NCBI RefSeq assembly: GCF_009857845.1 | Contig: NZ_WWEQ01000027.1 | Location: 1 to 38,086 of the forward strand | Source of the DNA: Brevibacterium rongguiense | GTDB taxonomy: Bacteria > Actinomycetota > Actinomycetes > Actinomycetales > Brevibacteriaceae | Reading direction: 5' to 3' | Length of the DNA: 38,086 nt | The notes under the pieces: model-generated | What the model saw: only the letters and a program-made list of their open reading frames with translations | What the model was told of the DNA's origin: nothing | Database searches by the model: none | Translations under genes and position numbers: made by a program | Shown: piece after piece, positions 7,385 through 17,700 of the stretch | How the letters are laid out: the number at the start of each line of letters is the position of its first letter | Position numbering within the stretch: the stretch's first letter is position 1

Positions 7385-9211
7385 TCACGCCTCCTGCTGT
7401 GCCGCGGTCAGCACCTCGAGGAGGGCCTGGCCGTACTGCTCGAGCTTCTTCTCGCCCACGCCGCTGATCTGGCGCAGGCCGCCCAGGCTGGTGGGCCGCT
7501 GCTGGGCGAGCGCGGCCAGCGTCGCATCCCCGAAGACGACGTAGGCGGGCACGCCCTGTTCCTTGGCCTGGCCGGCGCGCCACGCGCGCAGCGCCTCGAA
7601 CACCTGCGCCTGCTCCGCGCTCAGGTCCGCCGCCGCGGACTTCGCACCCGCCTTCGTCCGGGCGGCCCGGCCCGCCCGCGCCGAGGTGCGGCGCAGCGTG
7701 ACCCGCTCCTCGCCGCGCAGCACCGGGCCGGCCGCCTCCGGGACGGCGAGCACGCCGTACTCCCCGACGGGGGCCACGAGGCCGCGCGCCATCACCTGGC
7801 GCAGCACGCCGCGCCACTCGGCCTCGGAGAGCTCGGCGCCGATGCCCCACACGCTCAGCGAGGCGTGGTCGGACTGACGCGAGCGCTCGTTGTCCTGGCC
7901 GCGCAGCACGGAGATCACCTGGCCCGCGCCGAAGCGCTGGTCGCGCTCGCGCTCGAGCCGGATGATCGTCGAGAGCAGCTTCTGGACCTCCACCGTGGCG
8001 TCCCAGCCCGTGGGCGGCTCGAGGCAGTTGTCGCAGTTGCCGCACGGACCCGATTCCTGTCCGAAGTAGGCGAGGATCTGCACCCGCCGGCAGTCGAGCG
8101 TCTCGCACAGCGCCAGCATGGCGTCGAGGTGCGCGCGCTGCGAGCGCTTGTACGCCTCGGCCCCGTCTGACTGGTCGATCATGCGGCGCAGCTGGACGAC
8201 GTCGCCCAGCCCGTAGGCCATCCACGCGGTGGAGGGCTGGCCGTCGCGCCCGGCCCTGCCCGTCTCCTGGTAGTAGCCCTCGACCGACTTGGGCAGGTCC
8301 ACGTGGGCGACGAAGCGCACGTCCGGCTTGTCGATGCCCATGCCGAACGCGATCGTCGCGACCATGACGACCCCGTCCTCGCGGAGGAAGCGGGACTGGC
8401 GCTCCTCGCGCTCGGCCTCCGTGAGCCCCGCGTGGTAGGCCAGCGCGTCGAATCCCTGGGCGCGCAGCGCCTCGGCCGTCTGCTCGACGGACTTGCGCGA
8501 GAGGCAGTAGACGATGCCGGCATCGTGCGGGTGCTCCGCGCGGATGAACGAGATGAGCTGGGCGCGCGCCTGGTTCTTCTCCACGATCCGGTACTGGATG
8601 TTCGGCCGGTCGAAGCTCGAGACGAAGTGGCGCGCCCCGTCCAGGGCCAGCCGCTGGGTGATCTCGCGGTGGGTCTCCGGGGTGGCGGTGGCCGTGAGCG
8701 CGATCCGCGGGACGGCGGGGAAGCGCTCGTGGAGCACCGAGAGCCGCATGTAGTCCGGGCGGAAGTCGTGGCCCCACTGGGAGACGCAGTGGGCCTCGTC
8801 GATGGCGAACAGGGCCAGGTCCGCGCGCGCCAGCAGGTCGAGGGTGCGCTGCTGGGTGAGGCGCTCCGGGGCCAGGTAGAGCAGGTCGAGCTCGCCGTCG
8901 AGCAGCGCGCGCTCGACGGCCTGGGCGTCCTCCGGCGCGAGCGTGGAGTTGAGGAACGCCGCGCGCACCCCGAGGTTGGCCAGCGCATCGACCTGGTCCT
9001 GCATGAGCGCGATGAGCGGGGAGACGACGATGCCCGTACCCGGCCGCACGAGGGCCGGGATCTGATAGCACAGCGACTTGCCGCCGCCGGTGGGCATGAG
9101 CACCACCGCGTCGCCACCGGAGACCACCTGGTCGATGATCTGGGCCTGCTCACCGCGGAACGAGTCGTAGCCGAAGACGGTGTCGAGGACGGAGGCGGCG
9201 GTCGTGGTCAC
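7385..9211 (-). CDS. recQ: ATP-dependent DNA helicase RecQ
   Basis: A 608-residue 3'-5' superfamily 2 helicase acting in recombination and repair of stalled forks. Walker A TGGGKS at 41-46, DEAH at 138-141 followed by the RecQ aromatic loop (CVSQWGHDF), motif [15 protein letters not shown], a zinc-binding cluster (CETLDCRR then CGNCDNC) and a C-terminal HRDC domain from about residue 525 ([18 protein letters not shown], then [16 protein letters not shown]) give the complete bacterial layout at normal length. The GTG at 9211 is 6 nt after TAGGGT, suggesting a leaderless transcript; a GGTGGG overlapping that region is too close to be a good ribosome-binding site. The gene is followed by the TfoX-N domain gene. 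A strong hairpin separates it from the symporter gene upstream. Confidence 0.96.
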   Translation of the reverse strand: MTTTAASVLDTVFGYDSFRGEQAQIIDQVVSGGDAVVLMPTGGGKSLCYQIPALVRPGTGIVVSPLIALMQDQVDALANLGVRAAFLNSTLAPEDAQAVERALLDGELDLLYLAPERLTQQRTLDLLARADLALFAIDEAHCVSQWGHDFRPDYMRLSVLHERFPAVPRIALTATATPETHREITQRLALDGARHFVSSFDRPNIQYRIVEKNQARAQLISFIRAEHPHDAGIVYCLSRKSVEQTAEALRAQGFDALAYHAGLTEAEREERQSRFLREDGVVMVATIAFGMGIDKPDVRFVAHVDLPKSVEGYYQETGRAGRDGQPSTAWMAYGLGDVVQLRRMIDQSDGAEAYKRSQRAHLDAMLALCETLDCRRVQILAYFGQESGPCGNCDNCLEPPTGWDATVEVQKLLSTIIRLERERDQRFGAGQVISVLRGQDNERSRQSDHASLSVWGIGAELSEAEWRGVLRQVMARGLVAPVGEYGVLAVPEAAGPVLRGEERVTLRRTSARAGRAARTKAGAKSAAADLSAEQAQVFEALRAWRAGQAKEQGVPAYVVFGDATLAALAQQRPTSLGGLRQISGVGEKKLEQYGQALLEVLTAAQQEA

Positions 9212-9217
9212 GTGCCC

Positions 9218-9223
9218 ACCCTA
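9218..9223 (-). promoter_or_regulatory. -10 box of a probable leaderless recQ promoter
   Basis: TAGGGT on the minus strand ends 6 nt before the GTG start of recQ. It lies just after the terminator hairpin of the symporter gene, which supports an independent promoter here. Confidence 0.45.
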
Positions 9224-9235
9224 GCGGGCGGGACG

Positions 9236-9292
9236 GACACGGCCCGCGCCTCGGCAGCGGTTGCGAACCGCTCCCGAGGCCCGGGCCGTGTC
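9236..9292 (-). terminator. Long terminator hairpin after the MHS symporter gene
   Basis: A stem of about 18 bp (GACACGGCCCG..CCTCGG and its complement) encloses a second 7-bp hairpin, AGCGGTT-GCG-AACCGCT. It starts 24 nt after the symporter stop codon. There is no T run. Confidence 0.75.
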
Positions 9293-9316
9293 AGCGGCGG
9301 TAGTGCCGGCCGTCGC

Positions 9317-10996
9317 TCAGGCGGGCGCCATGGGCTTGTCGCCGGCGGCGCCGCCCTCCTCGCGGCGTCGGCGCTGCTCATCGGCGTGGTCGTCCGGGTG
9401 CAGGGGGCCCTCCACCTTCGCCTCGTCGCCGAAGAGGTCGGACGAGTCGAGGTCCGGGTTCTCGTCCTGGCCGGCGACGAGCTCGTGGGCCTCCTCATCG
9501 GTCATGACGGAGGGCATCGCCCCGGGCAGCGGGCGCCCGGCCGACTCGCGCAGGAAGACCGTGGCGATGAGGCCGGCGGCGGAGGTGAGCACCACCCAGA
9601 CGCCGGGGGCCAGTGGGGAGCCCGTGATGGCGACGAGCGCCTCCATGTAGAACGGGGCGGTGCCGGCGAACAGGGCGACGGCCAGGTTGTAGGAGATGCC
9701 CATGCCGCCATAGCGCGAGGCCGTGGGGAAGAGCGCGGGCAGCGACGAGGCGAGGTTCGCCACGAAGAACGCCACCGGCACCGCCAGCAGCGCCAGGCCC
9801 ATGAGCGTGGACCACACGGCCCCGTGCATCATGAGCAGGAACGCGGGGATGGACAGCACCATGCCGGAGATCGAGGCGATGAAGAGGACCTTCTTGCGCC
9901 CGATCCGGTCCGAGAGCATGCCCACGAGCGGGATGCAGGCGGACATGACGACGAGCACGGGCAGCGTGAGCAGGTTGCCGTGCACCGCGTCGTAGCCCAG
10001 CGTCGATGTGAGGTAGGTGGGCATGTAGCTGGTGAGCGCGTAGCCCAGGGTGTTCGCGGCGGCCACGAGGATGAACGCGACGAGCAGCTCGCGCCAGTAG
10101 GTGCGCAGCAGGCTGCCCAGCCCCTTGGGGGCCTCGGCGTCGTGGGCCGCGGCGTCCTCGGCCTCGTGCTGCTCGTCCTGGGCGGCCTGGAAGGTGGGGG
10201 AGTCCTCGATCTTCAGGCGGAACCACAGGGCGATCGCGCCCAGCGGCAGGGCGACGAGGAACGGGATGCGCCAGCCGAAGCCCTCGATGAAGTCCTCGGA
10301 GAGCGTGAGCTGGAGGACGGAGACGAACGCCGCGCCGATCGCGAACCCGAAGTACGAGCCCATGTCCAGCAGGGAGGCGAAGAAGCCGCGCCGCTTGTCC
10401 GGGGCGTACTCGGTGATGAACGTGGTGGCGCCGGCGTACTCGCCGCCCGTGGAGAAGCCCTGGACGAGCTTGAGGACGATGAGCGCAATGGGCGCCACCC
10501 AGCCGATCACAGTGGCATCGGGCAGCACGCCGATGAGGAACGTGGCCGTGGCCATCATGAGGAGCGTGAACGCGAGGATCTTCTGCCGGCCCAGCCGGTC
10601 GCCCAGCTGGCCGAGCACGATGCCGCCCAGCGGGCGGGCGATGAACGTCGTCGCGAAGACGCCCAGGGAGAACAGGTTCTGCGCGGTGGGGCTGGCGTCG
10701 GGGAGGAACATCTTGCCGATGACGACGGCCAGGTAACCGTAGACGCCGACGTCGTACCACTCCATGAGGTTGCCGACGACCGTGCCGCCGATGGCGCGCT
10801 TGAGCATCGAGTCCTCGACGACGGTGACATCGTCGAACTCGAGGCGGCGCCGCGGCAGGGCGAAGCCCTTGGCGCCCGCCTTGCGCGGCTTCTCCGAGGC
10901 CGAGTTCTGCGCCGGGTGCGAGCCGTCCGAGCCTCCGGGCTGTCCCGGGGCGCCCGTGGGCGCGCCGGGTTCGGAGGGCGAAGCCGAATCGTTCAT
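9317..10996 (-). CDS. MFS transporter, metabolite:H+ symporter (MHS) family, proline/betaine-type
   Basis: A 559-residue inner-membrane protein with 12 predicted helices. The MHS signature GNLMEWYDVGVYGYLA (about residues 72-88) and the two major-facilitator loop motifs GQLGDRLGRQK and GMLSDRIGRKK are clear. Relatives include ProP (proline/betaine), KgtP (2-oxoglutarate) and ShiA (shikimate), so the substrate cannot be read from sequence; proline would suit the PutA gene 4 kb upstream. The N-terminal 65 residues and the C-terminal tail of about 60 residues (rich in Asp, Glu and Arg) are longer than usual and probably cytoplasmic. The ATG at 10996 has AGGTG about 8 nt upstream; an earlier GTG would add an unlikely Gly/Arg-rich stretch. 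It is monocistronic with its own terminator. Confidence 0.85.
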   Translation of the reverse strand: MNDSASPSEPGAPTGAPGQPGGSDGSHPAQNSASEKPRKAGAKGFALPRRRLEFDDVTVVEDSMLKRAIGGTVVGNLMEWYDVGVYGYLAVVIGKMFLPDASPTAQNLFSLGVFATTFIARPLGGIVLGQLGDRLGRQKILAFTLLMMATATFLIGVLPDATVIGWVAPIALIVLKLVQGFSTGGEYAGATTFITEYAPDKRRGFFASLLDMGSYFGFAIGAAFVSVLQLTLSEDFIEGFGWRIPFLVALPLGAIALWFRLKIEDSPTFQAAQDEQHEAEDAAAHDAEAPKGLGSLLRTYWRELLVAFILVAAANTLGYALTSYMPTYLTSTLGYDAVHGNLLTLPVLVVMSACIPLVGMLSDRIGRKKVLFIASISGMVLSIPAFLLMMHGAVWSTLMGLALLAVPVAFFVANLASSLPALFPTASRYGGMGISYNLAVALFAGTAPFYMEALVAITGSPLAPGVWVVLTSAAGLIATVFLRESAGRPLPGAMPSVMTDEEAHELVAGQDENPDLDSSDLFGDEAKVEGPLHPDDHADEQRRRREEGGAAGDKPMAPA

Positions 10997-11341
10997 CTTC
11001 ACATCACCTGCATCATTCGGTTGTGGTTTCGGGCCGGTGCCGCGGCGGCTCCCTGCGGAGACGCCGAGGCGCGGGCCGGGTCCGGCCCGGCCGCCGGACC
11101 CGCTGGGGACCACGGCGGCCGGGCACTGCGGCAGAAGCTTAGCGAATGGGCGGCCAGCGGTGCCGGGCGCGGTGCGGGAGCGGTCGCATCGAAGCTGGTG
11201 AGAGCCGTATTTGACAGGATTTCGAGCACCGGGCGCACGCGGTGCGCGCAGCCCGCCAGGCGGTGAGCACGGTGACCTGGGCCGCGGCGGCGCACACCGC
11301 CACAGCCCCCGGTCTCCCCGGTCGCCTCGTTCTCCCCGCGG
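10997..11341. other. 345-bp gap upstream of the MHS symporter gene, no gene seen
   Basis: This gap contains the leader of the symporter gene and the downstream flank of the nuclease gene. A perfect 8-bp palindrome, CGGGCCGG-GT-CCGGCCCG (11072-11089), could fold in the leader. A minus-strand TAAGCT (11141-11136) is the best -10 candidate, which would give a leader of about 130 nt. TTGACA at 11211-11216 on the plus strand has no matching -10 box. No terminator with a T run is visible after the nuclease gene. I recognise no riboswitch. Confidence 0.4.
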
Positions 11342-14218
11342 TCACCGGCGCCGGCGTGCGGCGCCCAGGAGCAGAGCCCCGGCGCTCACGAGGGCGAGGC
11401 CGGCCGCCAGGGCGCCCAGCCCGGCACCGGTGCGCGGCAGGCGGCCACCGTCTCCGTCACCGCTGCCGGTGTCGTCACCGCCGCCGTCATCGCCCGGGGC
11501 GCCCGGGCCGCGCGTCGGCTCCGGTGCCGGGGCAGTCGAGGCACTCGGCCCGGGCCGGGAGGGCGCAGCGGTGCTCGGGTCCGGGGCCGTCGGCGCACCC
11601 GTGGGCGCGCCGGTCGGGCCGCTCGGGCTGGGCGCACCGGTCGTGCTCGGCCCGGGAGTCGGCGCGCTCGGGGGCGCGGAGGCGGAATCCGAGGGGCCGG
11701 AGGTCGGGTGCGGCGCGGTGGTGGCGGGCGCCGGCGCGGCTGTGAAGCCCACGACGAGCGGATCATGATCCGAGGAGCGGAACGGCCCCGGCGCGTAGAG
11801 GCTGCGCGCATTCGTGTTGTAGCGGCTGTATTCGAGCCCCACGGACTCGACCGAGTTGATGTTCCACACGTCGGCCCCAGTGACTCGGGACAGCATCGCC
11901 CGGGTCGCGAGCACGTGGTCGAGGCTGCCGGTCCGGCCCCCGAACAGGTAGGTGTCCTCCGTGGTCTTCTCCTTGCCGATGTCCGTGTAACCGGCCTTGT
12001 AGAAGACCTGCATGGGGTCCTCCTCCGTGTAGGAGTTGAGGTCGCCCAGCAGGAAGGCGCGATCGGTGCCGGCGACCTGCTGGCGCTGAGCTGCGAACTC
12101 CACGATCGCTTTCGCCTGCGCCACGCGGTCCGCGTTCGACTTGCCCTGGCCGTCGCCCGCGTCGTCGTTGCCGGTCCCGGTGCCCGAGCCCTTGGACTTC
12201 ATGTGGTTGACGATGGCGACGAAGCCCTGCGCGGCCTCCGTGCCGGTGCCCCGGGCGGTGCGGGCGGCGGGGGCGACCGGCGCGAACTCCTGGGCCAGCG
12301 GTGCGCGGGCGTTGTGGAAGGCATCAGCGTCGAGCAGCGTCGACTCGCCGCGGGGCTCGACCTCGGCCGGCTGGTAGATGAACGCGGTGCGGATGGCATC
12401 CGTGCCGTTCTTCGGCAGCGCGGCCGGCGACCTCACGTAGTCCCACTTCCGGCTGCCCGCGGCGTCGTTGAGGGCCGTGACGAGGGCGGCCAGCGCCCAG
12501 TCGCGGTCCTTGCCGAGCTTCGAGGAGTCCTCGATCTCCTCGAGCGAGAGCACGGAGGTGTCGATGCGGTTGATCGCCGCGACGATCTTGTTCTGCTGGC
12601 GCGCGAAGCTCTGGGCATTCGCCGCCCCGCGCACATCGCAGCCGTCCTTGACGGTGAGGGGGGTGCCGGCGCGGTCCTTGTAGTACGTGCAGCCGGTGCG
12701 CTGGTCGCCGGTGGTGGGGAAGTAGTTGAGCACGTTGAAGCTCGCGATCGAGGCATCGCCGCCGACCTGCTTGGGCGCCTGCTCGCGGGTGTCGGAGAAC
12801 TTCGCGGGCTGCGCGTCGCCGGCCTGCGCATCGCCCAGGTAGCGCAGGGGCTGGAGGCGCCAGGCGTCGTGGTCGTAGCCCACGACGACGGGCCGGGTGA
12901 AGGTCGCCTTCGCGCCCACCCGCACCGGCGCGTCCGCGGACAGGTAGGGCACCGGCGTGTCCTTGGCGGCCGAGAGGAAGTTCGCGGTGCCGCCGTCGTC
13001 CAAGAGGTAGGACCGCCGCGCGTTGTCGGCCTCGAGCCGCTTGGCCTCGGCGGATCCCGGCCGCGCCGCATCGGTGGCCTGGCGCAGCGTCTGGCCGCCG
13101 TTGGCAAGGCCCACCTCGCCGTACTGGTTGGTCGCGTAGTTGTCCGTCACGGTGATGTCGCCGCCCGGCTGGACGAGCATGCCCTCGAGCGCCTCGCGCT
13201 GGGCAGGTTCCTCCGGGAACGCGCCCTCGACCGGCTTGGGTGCTGTGGCGGCCTCGGCCACGGGTGTGGCGGCGCCGGCCGCGGCGATCTGCGTCTGACC
13301 GTAGTGCTCGCCCACGGTGCCCGTGACCTCGACGTACCGGCCGATCGTCGCGGCCTCGCGCGAGTAGACGAAGATCCCGTCCGAGGGGCCGTTCGCCCCG
13401 TGCGCATCCCCGCCGCTGCCCGGGGTCTGGATGTAGTAGCCGCTGAGCCCGCCGGTGGGGTAGGAGGCGGTGACGACGCCGCGGGCCGTGACCGTCTGCC
13501 CGGCCATGGGGCTGGTCTCGCCGGTGCCCTGGATGTCCGCGATGGCGGTGGGGGCGACCGGGGTCGCCGGGGCGGGCGCCGGGGCGGGTGCTGAGGTGCC
13601 CGTGGCCGTGGGCTCGGGGGCGGGTGCATCCGCCACCGCATCGGGGGTGGGCGCCCCCGCGGCCCAGGCGGCGGCGGTGCGGGCGATCGATGCTCCTGGC
13701 CCGGCAGCCGCGCCGGTGGGCTGGGCTTGGCGTCCGCGCAGCGCCTGTGGGGTCTGCGACCCACCGGAGGCGGTGATGCCGCGCCCGCCGGTGCTGCCGC
13801 CCACCTGCTCGAAGTCGACGAGGGCTCCAGTCGCATCGATGGCAAACGCGGATGGGCCGTAGGCACCATCGGCGGCCGAGCCCTCCTTGACCGTGTTGCT
13901 CACGGGCACCCGCACCGCCAGGGCTCCCGAGGGGCCCACCGCGGTGCCGGCCGGCAGCGTGGTGGTGTACGCGGGTGCCTGCACGCTCCCACCGCGGGAG
14001 ACGGATCCCACCTGCCACCCGGAGAGATCCGTGCCGGCGGGGGCAGCGAGCTCGATGAAATCGGTGCTGTCGTCTCCCGCGTAGGCGATCTCGGAGATCT
14101 GGGCGGCGCCCTGCGCCACGGGGTCGGCGAGTGCTGCCGGGGCGAAGCACGGGGCGGCGATGAGGCCGGCGGCCGTCCCTGCCGCCGCGAGGGTCCGAGC
14201 TGTGATCTGGGGGATCAT
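11342..14218 (-). CDS. Cell-wall-anchored ExeM/NucH-type extracellular nuclease with LPxTG signal
   Basis: 958 residues. The order is signal peptide (1-31, ending ALA-DP), lamin-tail domain (about 38-150, EIAYAGDDSTDFIELAAP), disordered Ala/Pro linker, OB-fold (about 245-320), endonuclease/exonuclease/phosphatase domain (about 488-835), Pro/Ser/Thr-rich wall-spanning region, and a sorting signal LPRTG at 927-931 with a hydrophobic stretch and RRRR. Catalytic-domain motifs are ASFNVLNYFP, LSLEEIED (acidic metal ligand), VNHMKSKG, LLGDLNSYTEEDPM, SLDHVLA and SSDHDPLVVGF. This family degrades extracellular DNA, giving phosphate and nucleosides or dispersing biofilm matrix. The ATG at 14218 has GAGGA 4 nt upstream. 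Sortase attachment is inferred from the C-terminus; no sortase gene lies in the window. Repeats upstream suggest regulation. Confidence 0.93.
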   Translation of the reverse strand: MIPQITARTLAAAGTAAGLIAAPCFAPAALADPVAQGAAQISEIAYAGDDSTDFIELAAPAGTDLSGWQVGSVSRGGSVQAPAYTTTLPAGTAVGPSGALAVRVPVSNTVKEGSAADGAYGPSAFAIDATGALVDFEQVGGSTGGRGITASGGSQTPQALRGRQAQPTGAAAGPGASIARTAAAWAAGAPTPDAVADAPAPEPTATGTSAPAPAPAPATPVAPTAIADIQGTGETSPMAGQTVTARGVVTASYPTGGLSGYYIQTPGSGGDAHGANGPSDGIFVYSREAATIGRYVEVTGTVGEHYGQTQIAAAGAATPVAEAATAPKPVEGAFPEEPAQREALEGMLVQPGGDITVTDNYATNQYGEVGLANGGQTLRQATDAARPGSAEAKRLEADNARRSYLLDDGGTANFLSAAKDTPVPYLSADAPVRVGAKATFTRPVVVGYDHDAWRLQPLRYLGDAQAGDAQPAKFSDTREQAPKQVGGDASIASFNVLNYFPTTGDQRTGCTYYKDRAGTPLTVKDGCDVRGAANAQSFARQQNKIVAAINRIDTSVLSLEEIEDSSKLGKDRDWALAALVTALNDAAGSRKWDYVRSPAALPKNGTDAIRTAFIYQPAEVEPRGESTLLDADAFHNARAPLAQEFAPVAPAARTARGTGTEAAQGFVAIVNHMKSKGSGTGTGNDDAGDGQGKSNADRVAQAKAIVEFAAQRQQVAGTDRAFLLGDLNSYTEEDPMQVFYKAGYTDIGKEKTTEDTYLFGGRTGSLDHVLATRAMLSRVTGADVWNINSVESVGLEYSRYNTNARSLYAPGPFRSSDHDPLVVGFTAAPAPATTAPHPTSGPSDSASAPPSAPTPGPSTTGAPSPSGPTGAPTGAPTAPDPSTAAPSRPGPSASTAPAPEPTRGPGAPGDDGGGDDTGSGDGDGGRLPRTGAGLGALAAGLALVSAGALLLGAARRRR

Positions 14219-14251
14219 GGCTTCCTCGGGGCTGGGGATCCGTGGACTGCC

Positions 14252-14306
14252 AGCGTATTCAGGAAGCGCTCAGGAAGTGTGGAGAGTTGGGCGCAGGAAG
14301 GTGAAC
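14252..14306 (-). promoter_or_regulatory. Promoter region of the anchored nuclease, with phased CTTCCTG repeats
   Basis: A minus-strand -10 box TACGCT (14257-14252) lies about 34 nt before the start codon. Upstream of it, CTTCCTG (minus strand) occurs three times, at plus-strand 14260-14266, 14271-14277 and 14294-14300, with start spacings of 11 and 23 bp, about one and two helical turns. The farthest copy directly joins GTTCACC (14306-14300), which matches the 7-bp unit of the Streptomyces PhoP box. The other units match that box poorly, so PhoP control is only a suggestion. Confidence 0.4.
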
Positions 14307-14429
14307 AGCACTCGAATTGTGATGTCCCCCCTGGTCACGCGCGTGTTCTCGGAGGACGGGCAATGCTGTGATGCACGTGCTCGGTTCCCCCCTTGCACCG
14401 TTTCCGTGCCCGCCCGGTCCGGCGGGCCG

Positions 14430-14735
14430 TCAGGCCGGCGCGGGCTTGATCTCCACCTCGACGAATGAGCACTCCGCATCCGAGGCGTTGCGCACATTGT
14501 GCGTGCTGCCCACCGGGCGCGTGTAGGACGCGCCGGGCACGAGGACGTTCTCCCCCGTCCCGTGCGGCGTGTCCACGTGGAGCGTGCCCGTGCTGGTGGG
14601 CACGACCACGTAGGGCAGCTCGTGGGTGTGCATGCCCGTCTGCGTGCCGGGCGGGAACCGCCACTCGGTCACGCGCACGCGCGTCGTGTCGATCTGCACG
14701 GTGGCGATCGCGGTGGTCTCCGTCGTGTCGTCCAT
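14430..14735 (-). CDS. Small cupin-domain protein
   Basis: 101 residues forming one cupin barrel. Two motifs are present: GTQTGMHTHELPYVVV with histidines at about 36 and 38 and a glutamate, and the second histidine in RPVGSTHNVRN. These would bind one divalent metal. Such single-domain cupins serve as dioxygenases, isomerases or small-molecule sensors, and the substrate cannot be read here. The gene starts 9 bp after the putA stop codon on the same strand, so co-transcription and a link to proline or glutamate metabolism are plausible. No Shine-Dalgarno is evident; instead TAGGCT lies 6 nt before the ATG, so a leaderless transcript from an internal promoter may add to read-through from putA. 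Confidence 0.85.
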   Translation of the reverse strand: MDDTTETTAIATVQIDTTRVRVTEWRFPPGTQTGMHTHELPYVVVPTSTGTLHVDTPHGTGENVLVPGASYTRPVGSTHNVRNASDAECSFVEVEIKPAPA

Positions 14736-14741
14736 GGGCCG

Positions 14742-14747
14742 AGCCTA
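14742..14747 (-). promoter_or_regulatory. -10 box for the cupin gene, overlapping the putA stop codon
   Basis: TAGGCT on the minus strand ends 6 nt before the cupin ATG, and its first three bases are the putA TAG stop. No clear -35 box is visible. Confidence 0.4.
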
Positions 14748-17700
14748 ATCGCGCGCGGCACCACCGCGCAGGCTGTCCGCGAGCGCGCGGAACTCCCGGC
14801 TGGGGTTGCCGAAGCGGTGCAGCGTCATCGACACCGCCTGCTCCTGGACGAAGTAGCGCTGCTCGACCCGCCCGGAGCCGGTGACCTCGTCGTCGAGGAC
14901 CGCGACCTCCGGGCGCTGGGCCGCGGCGGTCCGGAGGTCCGGCTCGAGGTCGCCGAGCACGCGGATCCGCACCCCCACCGTGTCGTCGAGGTCCCGGCGG
15001 GCCACCGCCGCGGCGAAGGCCTGGGCGTCGGCCGTCTCCGCGCGCACCGCGGCCTCGTCGACCCGGCGGGCGATCTCCGGGCGCTCGGCCGCGGCAGGCG
15101 AGAGCGAGACGAGCACCCGGGAGCCCACGGTCGCGGCGGCGTGGAGGGTGCGGGCCAGCGCGTGGCCATTGGCGCCCTTGCCCACCCGCACCGTGACGGC
15201 GCGCGGCAGGTAGCGGAAGATGTTCGCCTCCGCGTGCAGACCCGTCGGGTCGTGGGCGATCCCGAACTCGTGGGCCCACGCGCGCTCGTCATCGGCGTAG
15301 GCGGCGGCGAGCCAGGCGTCCGCGGCAGCCTCGGCATCGCCCGGACCAGCACCGGGGCGAGCCTGCTGGTCCCCACCACCGCGCGCCTCGGCGCCCGCAC
15401 CGCCCGGCGCAGCGGGCAGGGGCGCATCGTGCCAGCTGCCGAACTGCATGAGGTAGTTCGGGCCGCCGGCCTTCGAGCCCAGCCCGACGGACGACTTCTT
15501 CCAGCCGCCGAACGGCTGGCGGCCGACGATCGCACCGGTGATGCCGCGGTTGACGTAGGCGTTGCCCGCCTGGACGCGGTCCAGCCACTGCCGGACCTCG
15601 TCCGTGTCGAGCGAGTGGATGCCCGCCGTGAGCCCGTAGTCCACGGCGTTCTGCCACTCGATGGCCTGCTCGAGGGACTGCGCCTGCATGATGCCCAGCA
15701 CGGGGCCGAAGGCCTCGGTGAGGTGGAAGAACGAGCCCGGTGCCACGCCGGTGCGGATCCCCGGCGACCACAGCCGGCCCGAGTCGTCGAGCCGGCGGGG
15801 CTCGAGCAGCCACTCCTCGCCCGGCTCCAGGCGCGTGAGGGCCCGCTCGAGCTTGTCCGAGGGCTGCTCGGTCAGCGGGCCCACCGTGGCCCGCCCATTG
15901 CGCGGCCAGTCGACGACGAGGGAGCGGGCGGCATCGACGAGCTGGCGGCGGTAGCGCTGCGAATCGCCCACCGAGCCCACGAGGATCGCCAGGGAGGCCG
16001 CCGAGCACTTCTGCCCCGCGTGGCCGAACGCGCTGGCCACGAGGTCGGCCACCGCCAGGTCGCGGTCCGCGGCGGGGGTGATGATGAGCGCGTTCTTGCC
16101 GGAGGTCTCCGCGTTCACGCGCAGCTCGGGGTTGGACTCCTGGAACAGGGCCGCGGTCTCCGAGGCACCGGTGAGCACGACCCGGTCCACTCCCGGGTGC
16201 GCGACGAGCGCGCGCCCCAGCTCCCCCTCGACCGGTGCCGCGAGCTGGAGGACCTCGCGGGGGACGCCCGCCTCCCACAGGCACGCGCAGATGAGGGCGG
16301 AGGCGTGCGGCGTGGGACCCGAGGGCTTGTGGATGACGGCCGCCCCCGCCGCGAGGGCCGCGACGGTGGAGCCGGTGGGGATCGCGATGGGGAAGTTCCA
16401 CGGCGGCGTGACGAGCACGAGCGAATCGGGTTCGAACCGTGCCCCGGGGACGTCCTCGAGGCCGAGGCCGCGGTGGGCGTAGTAGCGGATGAAGTCGATC
16501 GCCTCGGAGATCTCGGCATCCGCCTGGAGCGGGGCCTTGCCGACCTCCGCGGCCACGGTCTGGAGGAACTCGCCGCGGCGTGCCGCGACCACCTCGGCGG
16601 CGCGGAGCAGGACCTCGCCCCGGGCACGGGCGCCCAGCGCACGCCAGTCCGCCGCGGCGGCCCGACCGCGCTCCACCATGGCCGCGGCCTGCTCCGGGGA
16701 GTCGAGCGGCTCCGGCGCGGAACGCGAGTCCAGCCAGCCCGGGGTCAGCGCCTGCCCGAGGAGGTCGGAGATCCAGCGCTGGTTGGCGGGCAGGGATGGA
16801 TCCGTGTCCGGCTCGTTGCGGAAGTCCTCGAGTCCGTGCGCGGGCGTGCGGGGCCCTGCCGCGGCCTGCGCGGCGCGGTCCTGCGTGCGATTGGGCTCGG
16901 GCGGCCGTTCGCCCTGGTCGCGCAGCGTGTCCGCGAGCTGGTCCACGGAGGCGCGGAAGGCGGCCTCCTCCTTGCGGAAGACGGCGTTGCCGTTGCGCAG
17001 CTCGAAGATGCCGGACATGAAGTTATCCGGGGCGGAGTTCTCCTCGAGGCGACGGACCAGGTAGCTGATCGCGACGTCGAACTCCTGTGGGCGCACGGCG
17101 GGCACGTAGAGCAGGAGGTCTCCCACATCGGCGCTGACCGCGGCGCTGTGCTCGGCGGCCATCCCGTGGAGCATCTCGAACTCGACGCGCTGGGAGACTC
17201 CGCGCTCGTCGGCCAGGAGGTGGGCGAACGCGATGTCGAAGAGGTTGTGGCCGGCCACGCCGATCCGCAGTCCGCGCATGCGCTCCGGGCGCAGCAGCCA
17301 GGCGAGCACCCGCAGGTAGTTCGCGTCCGTCGACTGCTTGTCCGGCTCCGTGGTCAGCGGCCAGTCGGCGAGCTCCGCATGCACCCGCTCCACTGCGAGG
17401 TTGGCGCCCTTGACGAGCCGCACCTTGATCCCGGCGCCGCCCGAGCCCGCGCGGCGGGCGGCGAACGCGGAGAGCCGCTGGACGGCGCCCAGTGCGTCGG
17501 GCAGGTAGGCCTGGATGACGATGCCCGCCTCCAGGCCGGCGAGCTCGGGCCGGTCCAGCAGCGCGGTGAACACGGCGATCGTGAGCTCCAGATCGCCGTA
17601 CTCCTCCATGTCGAGGTTGATGAACTTCGTGCCCGCCGGGGCCCGCGCGGCCTCCCGGTAGAGGGGCAGGAGGCGCTCGACCACGTAGGCGACCGTGTCG

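Noticed and set aside
11205-11245. TTGACA at 11211 as a plus-strand promoter
   Set aside because: No -10 box at 16-19 bp and no plus-strand gene downstream.
8303-11266. Open frame of about 987 codons antisense to recQ and the symporter
   Set aside because: Same reason; both sense proteins carry complete family motifs.
14219-14429. Possible small gene between the cupin and nuclease genes
   Set aside because: Short frames there lack a ribosome-binding site and coding-like composition.
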